Source: JBCAXA01 sp038749025 (GTDB lineage: Bacteria > Pseudomonadota > Gammaproteobacteria > Steroidobacterales > Woeseiaceae). Taken from it: a stretch of 64,000 bases of DNA. A program made the position numbers and the translations under genes. The stretch is from positions 124,001 through 188,000 of the forward strand of contig JBCDIL010000002.1 in NCBI GenBank assembly GCA_038749025.1, read 5' to 3'. Below, piece by piece: positions 27,208 through 36,322 of this stretch. Each line of letters begins with the position of its first letter. Within the stretch, counting starts at the first letter, position 1. The notes beneath the pieces were generated by a model. The model saw nothing but the letters and a program-made list of their open reading frames with translations, did no database searches and had not been told where the DNA came from.

Positions 27208-28208
27208 TCGATCCGCTCGCAGACTGCCTCAACCGAAATGAGCTCAAGCGCAGCGGGGTCGCGGACGCGTTGCCCCCAGCGTACGGCATCGACGGATTGG
27301 CCTAGGAACTGCTTCACCGCGTCTGGGTAGACGTTAACCAGACCGTCGCGGCCTCGGTAAGGGCCGGTCCGGTCTGGGTTCGATGTTGCGTACAGCCCGA
27401 CGAGTGCAGTGCGACTCGCCGATGCGAGGTGTACAGCGGCGGAGTCCGGTGCGATAACAAGATCGGCTGCGTCAATTAACGCATACAGTTGTTTCAACGA
27501 GGTTTGCCCAACGACAGACTGCGCAGCGTCGCCGCAAGCTGCGACGATGCGGGCGGCATAGTCGTGCTCGACGGTGGTGCCAGCCCCGCTAACGACCACC
27601 ACCGCGTTATGGCGCTCGACCGAATAACGGCACGCGTCAGCGAACCGGTCGCGCGGCCAATTACGAAAATTATTGCGGCGATCCGAGCTGCACGGGCTGA
27701 CCACGAGCAGCGGCCGCCCGGCCTGGCGACGTTGCTCAGCGAACGCTCGGTCGTCGGCCGATAGCGGGATGTCCCACTGCGGCTCTTGGGTCGCGATACC
27801 GATATGCCGAACGAACTGCATAAAGCCATCGACGACATGGGGATCGGGCTGCCTGGCGATTCGTTCTTGGCTAAACAGCGTTTGAAAGTCCCTTGCTCTG
27901 GCCCTATCGAAGCCGATCCGCCGCTTGGCCTTGATGCCGACCGACAGCACGTTGGCCCGCATCGATGCGTGCATCAGCAGCAAGGCGTCAAAACGACGAC
28001 CGCTCAGTTCGCGCCACACGTGCCGATAGGCGGCAACACCGGCGCGCTTGTCGAAAATGATAAACTCGCAGCCTTCGGTACCCTCGAGTAGCGAAGCCTC
28101 GGTTCGGTTGATGACCCAGGTCACGGTCGTATCGGGATGCTGGCGAAGGATGGCCAATGCGGCAGCCTGGGCGTTACAAACATCGCCGATGGCCGACAGC
28201 CGTAGCAT
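27180..28208 (-). CDS. GT9 heptosyltransferase (WaaC/WaaQ-like)
   Basis: 342 residues from the ATG at 28208, which gives MLRLSAIGDVCNAQAAALAI, the normal N-terminal Rossmann start of the family. The ADP-heptose site is IAPDSAAVHLASASRTALVGLY. A longer frame starts at a TTG at 28274 but would overlap the divergent kdkA and precede the fold. No clear ribosome-binding site is visible. It may supply the first (WaaC) or a further heptose; I could not separate these by eye. It is convergent with waaF. Confidence 0.85.
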   Translation of the reverse strand: MLRLSAIGDVCNAQAAALAILRQHPDTTVTWVINRTEASLLEGTEGCEFIIFDKRAGVAAYRHVWRELSGRRFDALLLMHASMRANVLSVGIKAKRRIGFDRARARDFQTLFSQERIARQPDPHVVDGFMQFVRHIGIATQEPQWDIPLSADDRAFAEQRRQAGRPLLVVSPCSSDRRNNFRNWPRDRFADACRYSVERHNAVVVVSGAGTTVEHDYAARIVAACGDAAQSVVGQTSLKQLYALIDAADLVIAPDSAAVHLASASRTALVGLYATSNPDRTGPYRGRDGLVNVYPDAVKQFLGQSVDAVRWGQRVRDPAALELISVEAVCERIDQLLSRNVA

Positions 28209-28264
28209 GCAAACGGAGCGCGGAATCTGTGTGTCGGGGGCAGGCAAGTACAGGACCTTGAGCG

Positions 28265-28987
28265 GTGATCGCAACCGAACGCCCAGCGCCCGGCCAAGCC
28301 ATCGTATACGATCCGACGAGGATCGCGCACATCGACGCGGCGAGTTTCACGGCGAGCCAGTGGCCATCGGTAGTACCGGTTGGGGCTGATCGTGGTGGGC
28401 GAGGGTCGGCGTGGTTCGTTGGTGACGGCACCAACCAGTATGTGTTGCGGCACTACTGCCGTGGCGGCTTACCGGGTCGTCTCGTTCGCGACCGCTATTG
28501 GTTTCTAGGCGAGGCGGCGACCCGAAGTTTTGCCGAATGGCATCTTTTGCATCAGCTCGCCAATCGAGGTTTGCCGGTGCCCTCGCCAATCGCCGCGTTT
28601 TACCGCCGCCGCGGCCTGACCTATACCGCCGATCTGATTACCGCCAGGCTGCTCGACGTCGAGTCATTCGCGCAACGCTTGCGCCAGCCTATCGACCACA
28701 CCGATGTTTGCCGCGAAGTGGGTGTCACCATTCGTCGATTCCACAATGCCGGTCTCTGGCACGCCGATCTCAACGCGAACAATATTCAGTTGAATACCGC
28801 ATCGGTTTGGTTGATTGACTTCGATCGTTGCCGGCTGCACACGCAGCCCATCGATGGCGAGTCCAATCTCAACCGATTGAGCCGGTCAATTCGCAAGATT
28901 GCGGCCTATAGCGGCGCGATCGATGCGGAGCTCGCCGTGCGTGAAGTCCGCTACGGCTACACTCAGCTTGCCGATGTCTTGGCGTAA
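28265..28987 (+). CDS. kdkA: 3-deoxy-D-manno-octulosonic acid (Kdo) kinase
   Basis: 240 residues with a kinase-like fold: a glycine-rich region RHYCRGGLPGRLVRDRYW, the catalytic loop HADLNANNIQLN and the metal-binding IDFDR. These are hallmarks of KdkA, which phosphorylates Kdo in the inner core using ATP. In bacteria with KdkA, such as Haemophilus and Vibrio, lipid A carries a single phosphorylated Kdo, so the same is predicted here. The start is a GTG at 28265. It is divergent from the GT9 gene and overlaps the end of the first acyltransferase gene by 25 nt. Confidence 0.92.
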   Translation: MIATERPAPGQAIVYDPTRIAHIDAASFTASQWPSVVPVGADRGGRGSAWFVGDGTNQYVLRHYCRGGLPGRLVRDRYWFLGEAATRSFAEWHLLHQLANRGLPVPSPIAAFYRRRGLTYTADLITARLLDVESFAQRLRQPIDHTDVCREVGVTIRRFHNAGLWHADLNANNIQLNTASVWLIDFDRCRLHTQPIDGESNLNRLSRSIRKIAAYSGAIDAELAVREVRYGYTQLADVLA

Positions 28988-29901
28988 ACGTCGGGATAAC
29001 CGTCGGGTCGCCCTTTAAATTTTCGGTGAATCCAAAAATACTGCTCTGGCGCTTGGCGCACGGCTTGTTCCAGCGTCGCGATGTAAGCGCGTGTGGTCGC
29101 CTCCATGTCGGCGCCATCGACGGTCAGCGGCGGCAAGAACTCAACGATGTAATGCGCTGTGTCACCATCGCGCCGACAATACACCGGGACGACTTTAGCG
29201 CCACTTAATGAGGCCAGTCGGCCCGTTGCTGTGTTCGTCATCGCCGGTGTACCGAAGAAATCGATAAGCTCAGCGTACTTGCGACGATAGCTTTGGTCCG
29301 GCGCATACCAAACGGCGACGCCTTCCTTGAGGCTGCGCAGCATTTGCCGGATGTCCGCTTTCTCGATTAAGCGCCGTGCGGAGCGAAGCCGACCGCGGCG
29401 GATGATCGAGTCGGTAAACGGGTTGCGTTGCGGGCGGTATACCGCGTCGAATTCCGGAATGATCTGACGCAGAAAACGGCCGCTGATTTCCAGTGTCGAG
29501 AAGTGCCCAGTCAAAAGGATAATGCGGTAGCCAGACTCGCGCAGTGCTTGGACGCGCTCTTGACCCTGGAACGAAACGATCCGTTCGAACAGCGCGTCTT
29601 CTCGCCACCAGGCACTCGCCGTCTCGAACAACGATGCGCCCATATTCCGAAAGTAGGCGCGGCGTACGCCAGCCCGGCGCTCGTTTGACCAGTCAGGGAA
29701 GCACAACTCAAGATTGATATCGACGATGCGCCGCCGCGACGCCGCTAGCGTATGGGCCAAGTCGCCGAGGCGTCGACCCAACCACAATTGCACCGATAGC
29801 GGCGCCAAGCTCGCGAGCCGCAAGAACGTAAATCCGATCCGCAGTAGCCAATAGCGCGGGTGCCATAAATTGTCGGGTAGCGGTTGGCGATGCTTGGTCA
29901 T
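28963..29901 (-). CDS. Lipid A late acyltransferase, LpxL/HtrB family (first of two)
   Basis: 312 residues with one N-terminal hydrophobic anchor (about 20-45). The acyltransferase H-x4-E motif is present as GHFSTLE, and the C-terminal end reads YFWIHRKFKGRP, typical of LpxL/LpxM. It transfers a secondary acyl chain from acyl-ACP to Kdo-lipid A at the inner membrane. The start codon overlaps the stop of the upstream paralogue (ATGA). The assignment to LpxL versus LpxM is not made. Confidence 0.92.
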   Translation of the reverse strand: MTKHRQPLPDNLWHPRYWLLRIGFTFLRLASLAPLSVQLWLGRRLGDLAHTLAASRRRIVDINLELCFPDWSNERRAGVRRAYFRNMGASLFETASAWWREDALFERIVSFQGQERVQALRESGYRIILLTGHFSTLEISGRFLRQIIPEFDAVYRPQRNPFTDSIIRRGRLRSARRLIEKADIRQMLRSLKEGVAVWYAPDQSYRRKYAELIDFFGTPAMTNTATGRLASLSGAKVVPVYCRRDGDTAHYIVEFLPPLTVDGADMEATTRAYIATLEQAVRQAPEQYFWIHRKFKGRPDGYPDVYAKTSAS

Positions 29902-30785
29902 TGGCGTTGCGCGCGTTTAAAGCGTCGATGAACCCAATAATACTGGTCTGGGTAGCGTTCTAGCTGTGCTTCGATCGTTTGGTTGAGCAGTGTCGCCGCA
30001 CCGACCGCGTCGAGTGTTGGGAGCGCGTCAAGCGGTGCATCGAAGTCCAGGTGATAACGACCGTTTGCCTGGCGGCCAGCAACAACCGGTACAACGGCGC
30101 AGCCGGTCGACTTTGCAAGGCGCCACGCAGTGATGTTGGTCGCGACCGAATGACCGAGGAACGGTGCCTCGACGGCGCCGTCGCTACTGTCCGCTTGGTC
30201 GCTCGCTAACAGCAGCGCACCGTCTTTTCGCAACCACCGTATCGCGTGCTTGAACGCCGATTTCTCGATTAACTCGACGGCGCCTTGCTCCCGACCGCGA
30301 CGAATCCAGCGGTCGGCGACCGGATTTCCCAACGGTCGCCAAACCGTGGCGTGCGGGATGTACAGGGCCAGCAGACGATTGGCGAGATCCAACGTCGTGA
30401 AGTGTCCGCATAGCAGAATAATGCCGCGGCCGCGCGCTTGCGCCTCGGTCAACACGCGATGCGTCGGCGATTCGCTAAGCGCGCCGAGGCGCGAATCGCT
30501 GGCGTACCAAGCGAGTCCCAATTCGCCAAGACCGATACCCAGCGAGCGAAAATGGGCGCGCAATAATCGGTCGTGTTCCTCGCGCGAGTGCTCCGGGTAG
30601 GCTTTTGCGATGTTGGCCCGCGCAATCTCACGCCGACTCGCCGCGGCGGCGAGCGCGATTCGGCCGACAAGGGCACCGCCGCCACGCAGCACCGCGGCGG
30701 GTAAATAACTGCTCCAGCGGTGCAAACGAAACGCGGTCGCGACGAGCAGCTCACCCAAGTGGGCGGCCCATGGGCTTGCGGGCAA
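29898..30785 (-). CDS. Lipid A late acyltransferase, LpxL/LpxM family (second paralogue)
   Basis: 295 residues, from the same family as its downstream neighbour: an N-terminal hydrophobic region, H-x4-D motif as CGHFTTLD, and C-terminal YYWVHRRFKRAQ. The two genes overlap by 4 nt and form an operon, so together they probably add the two secondary acyl chains. The start is taken as a TTG at 30785 because AGGGG lies 8 nt upstream and no in-frame ATG precedes the family's N-terminus. Confidence 0.9.
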   Translation of the reverse strand: MPASPWAAHLGELLVATAFRLHRWSSYLPAAVLRGGGALVGRIALAAAASRREIARANIAKAYPEHSREEHDRLLRAHFRSLGIGLGELGLAWYASDSRLGALSESPTHRVLTEAQARGRGIILLCGHFTTLDLANRLLALYIPHATVWRPLGNPVADRWIRRGREQGAVELIEKSAFKHAIRWLRKDGALLLASDQADSSDGAVEAPFLGHSVATNITAWRLAKSTGCAVVPVVAGRQANGRYHLDFDAPLDALPTLDAVGAATLLNQTIEAQLERYPDQYYWVHRRFKRAQRQ

Positions 30786-30856
30786 GAACTTGCCCCTGTC
30801 GATACAGTCTAACCATCACTCTCGTTGGGGACTGGCTGAAACGTCTGATCGCAGGG

Positions 30857-30884
30857 CTTGAATCCGGCGGTTTCGGCGCCATAT
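30857..30884 (+). promoter_or_regulatory. Sigma-32-type (heat shock) promoter of htpX
   Basis: CTTGAAT (30857-30863) and CGCCATAT (30877-30884) are separated by 13 nt. The sigma-32 consensus is CTTGAAA, 11-16 nt, then CCCCATNT; one mismatch is seen in each box. The start of transcription would fall near 30891, giving a leader of about 30 nt with AAGGA before the ATG at 30922. htpX is heat-shock controlled in E. coli, which fits. Confidence 0.55.
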
Positions 30885-30921
30885 CCCCACTTCTGCAATG
30901 TTGCCAAGGGTACAAGGATTC

Positions 30922-31812
30922 ATGAAACGAATCGCGCTGTTTGTAATGACTAACGTCGCTGTTCTCGTCGTTATCAGCATTGCTTTCAATGTCTTCGGTC
31001 TTAATTCGATCGATGCAAGCGGCGGCCTGAACCTTACGTCGCTGCTGATCATGTCAGCGATCATCGGTTTTGCGGGCTCGTTAATATCGCTGTTCTTGTC
31101 AAAGCGTATGGCGCTGTGGCAAACCGGCGCTCGGGTCATTGATACACCGCAGAGCGCGGATGAGAGTTGGTTGCTCAACACGGTCAAGCGCCAAGCGCAA
31201 GCGGCTGGCATTGGCATGCCCGACGTGGCGATTTATGACTCGCCCGATGTCAACGCATTCGCAACCGGCGCCAGTCGCAACAACGCTTTGGTCGCTGTTA
31301 GCACCGGCCTCTTGCGTAGCATGCGGCAAGACGAGGTCGAGGCGGTTTTGGGCCATGAGGTGTCGCACGTTGCGAATGGCGACATGATTACGCTAACGCT
31401 GATTCAAGGCGTCGTTAATACGTTCGTCGTGTTCTTATCACGAGTCGTCGGCTACTTTGTCGACCGGGTCGTGTTTAAGAACGAGCACGGGGTCGGTATC
31501 GGCTACTTCGTCGCCAGCATGGTCGCGCAGATCGTCTTTGGGTTCCTGGCGTACTTTATCGTGGCCTGGTTCTCGCGCCAGCGTGAGTATCGCGCCGACG
31601 AAGGTGGGGCAAAACTGTCCAGCAGCGGCAAGATGATCGCCGCATTGCAACGTTTGCAACAGCAACAGCAGCAGGCGGCTGGGCTACCGGAGCAAATCGC
31701 GGCATTCGGCATTCGCAGCAGTGGCCAGGCGAGCCTGTTACGGCAATTGATGAGCACCCACCCGCCGCTAGAGCAGCGGATTGCCGCGCTCCAAGCGCCG
31801 CGCGCGATCTAA
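30922..31812 (+). CDS. htpX: Membrane zinc metalloprotease HtpX
   Basis: 296 residues, family M48. Two N-terminal transmembrane helices (about 4-25 and 33-55), the zinc motif HEVSH with the downstream glutamate in REYRADEGGA, and two further hydrophobic segments between 155 and 215. HtpX degrades damaged inner-membrane proteins alongside FtsH. The ATG at 30922 gives the family start MKRIALFVMTN and has AAGGA at good spacing. A poly-Gln stretch (QQQQQQ) lies near residue 250. Confidence 0.95.
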   Translation: MKRIALFVMTNVAVLVVISIAFNVFGLNSIDASGGLNLTSLLIMSAIIGFAGSLISLFLSKRMALWQTGARVIDTPQSADESWLLNTVKRQAQAAGIGMPDVAIYDSPDVNAFATGASRNNALVAVSTGLLRSMRQDEVEAVLGHEVSHVANGDMITLTLIQGVVNTFVVFLSRVVGYFVDRVVFKNEHGVGIGYFVASMVAQIVFGFLAYFIVAWFSRQREYRADEGGAKLSSSGKMIAALQRLQQQQQQAAGLPEQIAAFGIRSSGQASLLRQLMSTHPPLEQRIAALQAPRAI

Positions 31813-31816
31813 ACTG

Positions 31817-33118
31817 TCAGTTTGAATCGGTTTCGCTGAGTCCGGTGTCATTGGCACCGGGCGCGGCGAAGTCGTTACCGTAAGCGCGCGAGTCATCCGA
31901 AACATCGGCGGGCTTCGGCGGTGGCGGTGCTCCATCGATCCCGAGGTGGTAAGCCGCGAAGCCCGGCATGACCACCTGATTTCGAGCCAGCCCGATAACG
32001 CGGCCCGGTTTGGGTGCATAAATCCGGGTTTGCGCATTGGTAATCGGATCGGTAATGGTGCCGAGCAGGTCACCTCCAGCGACGTTGGCCCCGAGATCTA
32101 CTTCGTTCAGCAAAATGCCGCCACGGTCCGCCCGTACCCAGGTTGAGCGGTAATAGACTTGCTCGGGAGCGCCCCACAGGCTGACTTTGTTCACCATGCC
32201 AAGCGTGTTGAGTAGCGTCTCAATGCCTTTAACGCCATGGGATACTTCGTCGAGTTCAAGCCGTCCCGGGCCACCCGCTTCAAGCGTGACCGTGGGTACG
32301 CCGGCAACGGTCGCCTCGTGCCGTAACGTGCCATCCTGCGGCTGGCTATGAATGATAACGGTGGCGCCGAAACCCTGCGTCAGCGTGACGACGTCGGGCA
32401 CCCGCATGTCGGCTCGCAACTGCGGCAGGTTGGCTCGCTCGAACGAGCCGGTGTGCAAGTCGACCAAGGCATCGCAGTGAACGACAATTTCCGAAAAGAA
32501 CGAATGCGCGATTCGTGATGCGGCACTGCCATTTGGGTTGCCCGGGAAGTAACGATTGAGATCGCGACGGTCCGGCAGGTAACGCGTACCACGCCGAAAG
32601 CCCTGCACATTCACAATCGGTACGCCGATAACGGCCCCAGCGAGTTTTCCAGGCCGCAAGTTATGCAGGACGCGACGGACCATCTCAATACCATTCAGCT
32701 CGTCACCGTGCACAGCCGCGGTAAGACATAGCGTTGGTCCTGGCTGCGTCCCGTTAACGACCAGAACCGGTGACGAGACGGGGATGCCTTCGAAGAGCTC
32801 AGAGCCGGCCCAGGCCAATTGCCGGTAGCTGCCGGGAGGGACTTGTTGGCCAAGCAGGGTCAGAGGCTTTGGCTTGCCGCGCGCGCGCTCGACGGCGTCG
32901 GCGAGTGGCACTGCGCGCGCTGTGGACGGCGCACTCGGCGGCGTGCTAGGTGGCGTATTGGCTGTTGCCGGCTGCTCAGCCGCCTCTGTCGTCTCGGCCG
33001 CCTCAGCGGCTTCTGTCGTCGCTTCTTCCTCGCCGATGCCGACCTGCTGAGCGACACTGGACGCCGGTGCGAGCAACACCAAGCAAGCGACGGTCGTGGC
33101 GAACAACGGGATGCGCAT
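31817..33118 (-). CDS. Exported succinylglutamate desuccinylase/aspartoacylase-family zinc hydrolase
   Basis: 433 residues. A signal peptide (LFATTVACLVLLAPASSVAQ) is followed by an acidic Glu/Thr/Ala and Pro/Ser-rich linker to about residue 80, then the M14-like zinc carboxypeptidase fold: zinc ligands in AAVHGDELNG and VDLHTGSF, then YLPDRRDLNRYFPG. Substrate unknown; cleavage of an N-acyl amino acid in the periplasm is an inference. The ATG at 33118 is chosen because it begins a clean signal peptide; the frame is open 222 nt further upstream. Confidence 0.82.
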   Translation of the reverse strand: MRIPLFATTVACLVLLAPASSVAQQVGIGEEEATTEAAEAAETTEAAEQPATANTPPSTPPSAPSTARAVPLADAVERARGKPKPLTLLGQQVPPGSYRQLAWAGSELFEGIPVSSPVLVVNGTQPGPTLCLTAAVHGDELNGIEMVRRVLHNLRPGKLAGAVIGVPIVNVQGFRRGTRYLPDRRDLNRYFPGNPNGSAASRIAHSFFSEIVVHCDALVDLHTGSFERANLPQLRADMRVPDVVTLTQGFGATVIIHSQPQDGTLRHEATVAGVPTVTLEAGGPGRLELDEVSHGVKGIETLLNTLGMVNKVSLWGAPEQVYYRSTWVRADRGGILLNEVDLGANVAGGDLLGTITDPITNAQTRIYAPKPGRVIGLARNQVVMPGFAAYHLGIDGAPPPPKPADVSDDSRAYGNDFAAPGANDTGLSETDSN

Positions 33119-33210
33119 CAGATCAGCGTGGAGTGGCGACGGAGAAGTGAACATAACAGAATACAAGTGTCGGCAATATTGGCCACTAAAACTGTGATTC
33201 GAGACGATTT

Positions 33211-33645
33211 TTGACCGCACAAACTCGGAAATTCGCCCGCCCTTGGCCACAAATTGTGATCCGACTGGCGATCGTCGTGGCGCCGCTGGCCGCCGCCGCG
33301 CTTTACATCGCAGACGTTGAGCGTGGTCTCGGGACCGCATTGCGGAACATAGCGCCGCTATTTGTCGTCCTGCTGGGCGCGCTCGTTACCTTGTGGCGCA
33401 ACGGTGGTAGCTGGTGGCAGCCTGAGACTCGCTGGTTGCTGATGACCATCGGCTTTGCCGTTCCCTCTGTCGGGCTGTCTCTGTACTTGCACCATCGCTG
33501 GGCGCTCGATATCGATGCCGTGCGCAGCAGTGCCCGCAATCCACGCCTGTTGTTCGTTTGGTTGCCGGTGCTCACCGTGGTTAGTGGTGCAATCGGTGCC
33601 GCCCTGGGGCGGATCGTCGGACGTCAGCTTGATCGCCAGCGTTAA
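33211..33645 (+). CDS. Four-helix membrane protein, unknown
   Basis: 144 residues from a TTG at 33211 (an in-frame GTG at 33256 is also possible). Hydrophobic helices are visible at about 14-34, 44-60, 75-93 and 113-135. A basic N-terminus and a short Arg-rich C-terminal tail suggest both ends lie in the cytoplasm. No motif is recognised. It is divergent from the exported hydrolase and 24 nt before the L,D-transpeptidase gene, so the two may share an operon. Confidence 0.55.
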   Translation: MTAQTRKFARPWPQIVIRLAIVVAPLAAAALYIADVERGLGTALRNIAPLFVVLLGALVTLWRNGGSWWQPETRWLLMTIGFAVPSVGLSLYLHHRWALDIDAVRSSARNPRLLFVWLPVLTVVSGAIGAALGRIVGRQLDRQR

Positions 33646-33669
33646 CGACCGGTGCGTTGCAAACGGCCG

Positions 33670-34203
33670 ATGACAGTGACATTCTCCCGGCGCACGGTCG
33701 AATTGTTGAACGTTTTGCGCCTATTTTGTCTCGCTGTTTTTGCCACCGTACCGCTCCTCAGTAGCGCCAGTCCGCTGCCGGTTGCCGATCGCGTGTTGGT
33801 TGATAAGAGCGAGCGCTTGCTCTACCTGCTTCGCGACGACGACGTACTGGCGAGTTTCCGAGTCTCGCTCGGTCAAGAGCCGCTCGGCCATAAGACCGAA
33901 GAGGGTGATAAGCGGACCCCGGAAGGGACTTACCGCTTGGATACGCGCAACCCCAATAGCGACTTTTTCTTGTCGATACGGATCTCCTATCCGAACGCGA
34001 CCGATCGGGCGAGCGCCGTTGCTAAGGGGCTACGACCCGGTGGCCAAATCATGATTCATGGCTTGCCGAATGAACCGAAGTACTCAACCGATTTTTACCG
34101 GTCGGCGGATTGGACCGATGGCTGCATCGCGGTCACCAACTCGGCCATGATCGATATTTGGCTAATGACCGAACCGGGTACGCCGATCGAAATTCGTCCG
34201 TAG
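33670..34203 (+). CDS. L,D-transpeptidase (YkuD) family protein
   Basis: 177 residues. An N-terminal signal or anchor segment (LRLFCLAVFATVPLLSSA) is followed by a YkuD domain (about 45-175), with the catalytic block spread over MIHGLP and DWTDGCIAVTN (His, then Cys of the S/T-x-G-C motif). Such enzymes form 3-3 peptidoglycan cross-links or attach lipoproteins; the short form without LysM resembles YafK/ErfK-type enzymes. The ATG at 33670 is chosen; a GTG at 33652 would add six residues. Confidence 0.88.
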   Translation: MTVTFSRRTVELLNVLRLFCLAVFATVPLLSSASPLPVADRVLVDKSERLLYLLRDDDVLASFRVSLGQEPLGHKTEEGDKRTPEGTYRLDTRNPNSDFFLSIRISYPNATDRASAVAKGLRPGGQIMIHGLPNEPKYSTDFYRSADWTDGCIAVTNSAMIDIWLMTEPGTPIEIRP

Positions 34204-34221
34204 TTTCCAGAGGACACAGCA

Positions 34222-35577
34222 TTGAAAGAAGCTATCGTCTCGCCGGAGGGCAGTCTCGAGCTGTTGTCGCAAGAAGAAATCGAGCGACTACGTGATCACG
34301 GCGAAGGCGGCTTGTACGCGATACTGCGACGCTGCGCGTTAGCGGTACTGACATCGGGTAGCGAGATCGACGATGTCGCCGAAGTGATGAAGCAGCACCA
34401 AGACTTCGATATCTCAATCGTTCGCCAAGACCGTGGCGTTCGCTTGGCGCTCAAAAATGCACCAGGTTCAGCCTTCGTCGATGACCGTATGATTCGTGGA
34501 ATTCGTGAGTTGTTGTTCGCTGTTCTACGCGACATTGTTTACGTTGACCTGGCCGTACGAAAGTCTAACCAGTTTGATTTGGCTTCATCGGCCAGCCTGA
34601 CCAATGCGGTCTTTCACATCTTGCGTAACGCTCGCGTTATCCGCTCGGCGGCTCGCACCAATATTGTCGTTTGCTGGGGTGGTCACGCGATCTCCCGGAC
34701 CGAGTACGACTATACAAAACTCGTTGGTTACGAACTCGGGTTGCGCGGACTCAATGTCTGTACCGGCTGCGGACCCGGCGCAATGAAAGGTCCGATGAAA
34801 GGCGCAACAATCGGCCACGCTAAACAACGCATTCGCGATGGTCGCTACATCGGACTAACGGAGCCCGGCATCATCGCGGCAGAGTCGCCGAACCCTATCG
34901 TCAATGAGTTGGTCATTCTGCCGGATATGGAAAAGCGCTTGGAGGCGTTTGTTCGCGTCGGACACGGGATCGTTGTTTTTCCGGGCGGTGTCGGTACAGC
35001 TGAGGAAATACTCTATCTGTTGGGTGTGTTACTGCATCCGGACAACGCGGATCAGCCGCTACCCCTTGTTCTTACCGGGCCATCGGGATCCGCCGAGTAC
35101 TTCGAACGCATCGACAATTTCGTGGCGGCGACGCTCGGCGATCAGGCCCGACAACGGTACCGTATTATTGTCGACGATCCGGCGGAAGTGGCCCGCGAGA
35201 TGGCCGCCGGTATGGGCCGTGTGGAAGCGTATCGGCGCGAGCATCGCGATGCATTCCACTACAACTGGCGACTAACAATCGAGCATCGTTTTCAAGAGCC
35301 GTTTACACCAACGCATGCCGCGATGCGCTCGTTGGACATACAGCCATCGTTGCCGGTCCACGAACTCGCTGCGAATTTGCGCCGCGTGTTTTCGGGCATT
35401 GTCGCTGGCAACGTGCACGAAGACGTGCATGAACGTATCGAGAAGCTCGGTCCATTCGAGATAAGCGGTTCGCCAGAGATCATGAGGCTACTGGACAATT
35501 TACTGCGCGCTTTCGTTGAGCAAGGGCGTATGAAACTGACGTCGGCCTACACCCCATGTTACCGACTGCTGACCTAG
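34222..35577 (+). CDS. ppnN: Nucleotide 5'-monophosphate nucleosidase
   Basis: 451 residues, close to E. coli PpnN/YgdH (454). The central LOG (lysine decarboxylase-like) domain has GCGPGAMKGPMKGA and the catalytic PGGVGTAEEILYLLG. The N-terminus (VSPEGSLELLSQEEIERL) and the C-terminal domain are PpnN-specific. It cleaves purine and pyrimidine nucleotide monophosphates to base and ribose 5-phosphate and is stimulated by (p)ppGpp in E. coli. The start is a TTG at 34222 with GAGGA 8 nt upstream. Confidence 0.93.
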   Translation: MKEAIVSPEGSLELLSQEEIERLRDHGEGGLYAILRRCALAVLTSGSEIDDVAEVMKQHQDFDISIVRQDRGVRLALKNAPGSAFVDDRMIRGIRELLFAVLRDIVYVDLAVRKSNQFDLASSASLTNAVFHILRNARVIRSAARTNIVVCWGGHAISRTEYDYTKLVGYELGLRGLNVCTGCGPGAMKGPMKGATIGHAKQRIRDGRYIGLTEPGIIAAESPNPIVNELVILPDMEKRLEAFVRVGHGIVVFPGGVGTAEEILYLLGVLLHPDNADQPLPLVLTGPSGSAEYFERIDNFVAATLGDQARQRYRIIVDDPAEVAREMAAGMGRVEAYRREHRDAFHYNWRLTIEHRFQEPFTPTHAAMRSLDIQPSLPVHELAANLRRVFSGIVAGNVHEDVHERIEKLGPFEISGSPEIMRLLDNLLRAFVEQGRMKLTSAYTPCYRLLT

Positions 35578-35730
35578 CGAGCCGTTTTACGTAACCAGTA
35601 ATTACGTCAAAAACGCCGTTTATTTTTGTTAAATCAATGACCTGCGACAGCCTGCCCTGTGATGCAGTTCCTCGCTATCGGGGTGCCCCGTTTGTAGCAT
35701 TTGCTACGAATTTTGAACGAGGCGTTTCGC

Positions 35731-35979
35731 ATGTCGGACACCAAAGAATTGACCTGGGGCGACGCTACCCGCGACGACGAGTCCGGGTTCGAAAGCGCAG
35801 ACGACGCCGCTCCGCGCGACTGGGATGCGTGCAGCAACTGGCTGTCGCGCGCACCTGCACCGGCGACATCGGCACGCATCGCGACCGATGCATCGGTATA
35901 CACGTGGAAAGGCTACCGGAATTGGTCCGATAAAGTGAAACGCAATTGGTCGGATCGTAAGGACACCGATAAGCCGTAA
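35731..35979 (+). CDS. Small acidic soluble protein, unknown
   Basis: 82 residues from the ATG at 35731, with GAGG about 8 nt upstream; a longer frame to 35701 is unsupported. The N-terminal half is very acidic (DATRDDESGFESADDAAPRD), and the C-terminal part is basic with repeated aromatic units (KGYRNWSDKVKRNWSDRK). No export signal or known domain. It heads a row of three tiny genes before htpG. Confidence 0.6.
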   Translation: MSDTKELTWGDATRDDESGFESADDAAPRDWDACSNWLSRAPAPATSARIATDASVYTWKGYRNWSDKVKRNWSDRKDTDKP

Positions 35980-36139
35980 GCGCCGCCGCGATAGTGCGCT
36001 TCATCCGGTCTCCATCGTCGCTTGAGATTCTCGCGTTGACATAAGCACTAAAGATGCACGTAGGCTGTGAATCACCGCACGGCACGCGCCGGACAGCCGG
36101 CCTACGATGCGCTCCAATCAAGACACGAACAACACGGCC

Positions 36140-36316
36140 ATGCCCAATACGAATTCCAGCGAGACCACCGAGCCCTTACTCACCGAAGAGTCGTCACAGG
36201 CGCGTTGGTCATGGGTGCATCGTGCCATTTCCTCTGCTAAGTCGAGCAACGCGCGTGCGCTCTACGACGCCGAAGCACACGAGTCGGTCGCAGCAGCGGC
36301 CCGCGGCGAGGAATAG
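36140..36316 (+). CDS. Small hydrophilic protein, unknown
   Basis: 58 residues from the ATG at 36140 (an in-frame ATG at 36107 would add 11). A Ser/Thr/Asn/Glu-rich N-terminus is followed by an amphipathic helix region (WSWVHRAISSAKSSNARALY) and an alanine/glutamate-rich end. Neither start has a clear ribosome-binding site. Its 3' end carries the GAGGA that serves the next small gene, which supports co-translation. No family recognised. Confidence 0.45.
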   Translation: MPNTNSSETTEPLLTEESSQARWSWVHRAISSAKSSNARALYDAEAHESVAAAARGEE

Positions 36317-36322
36317 CAGCTG

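Noticed and set aside
30885..30892. CCCCACTT as the -10 box of the htpX heat-shock promoter
   Set aside because: Spacing to CTTGAAT would be 21 nt, outside the usual range; CGCCATAT at 13 nt fits better.
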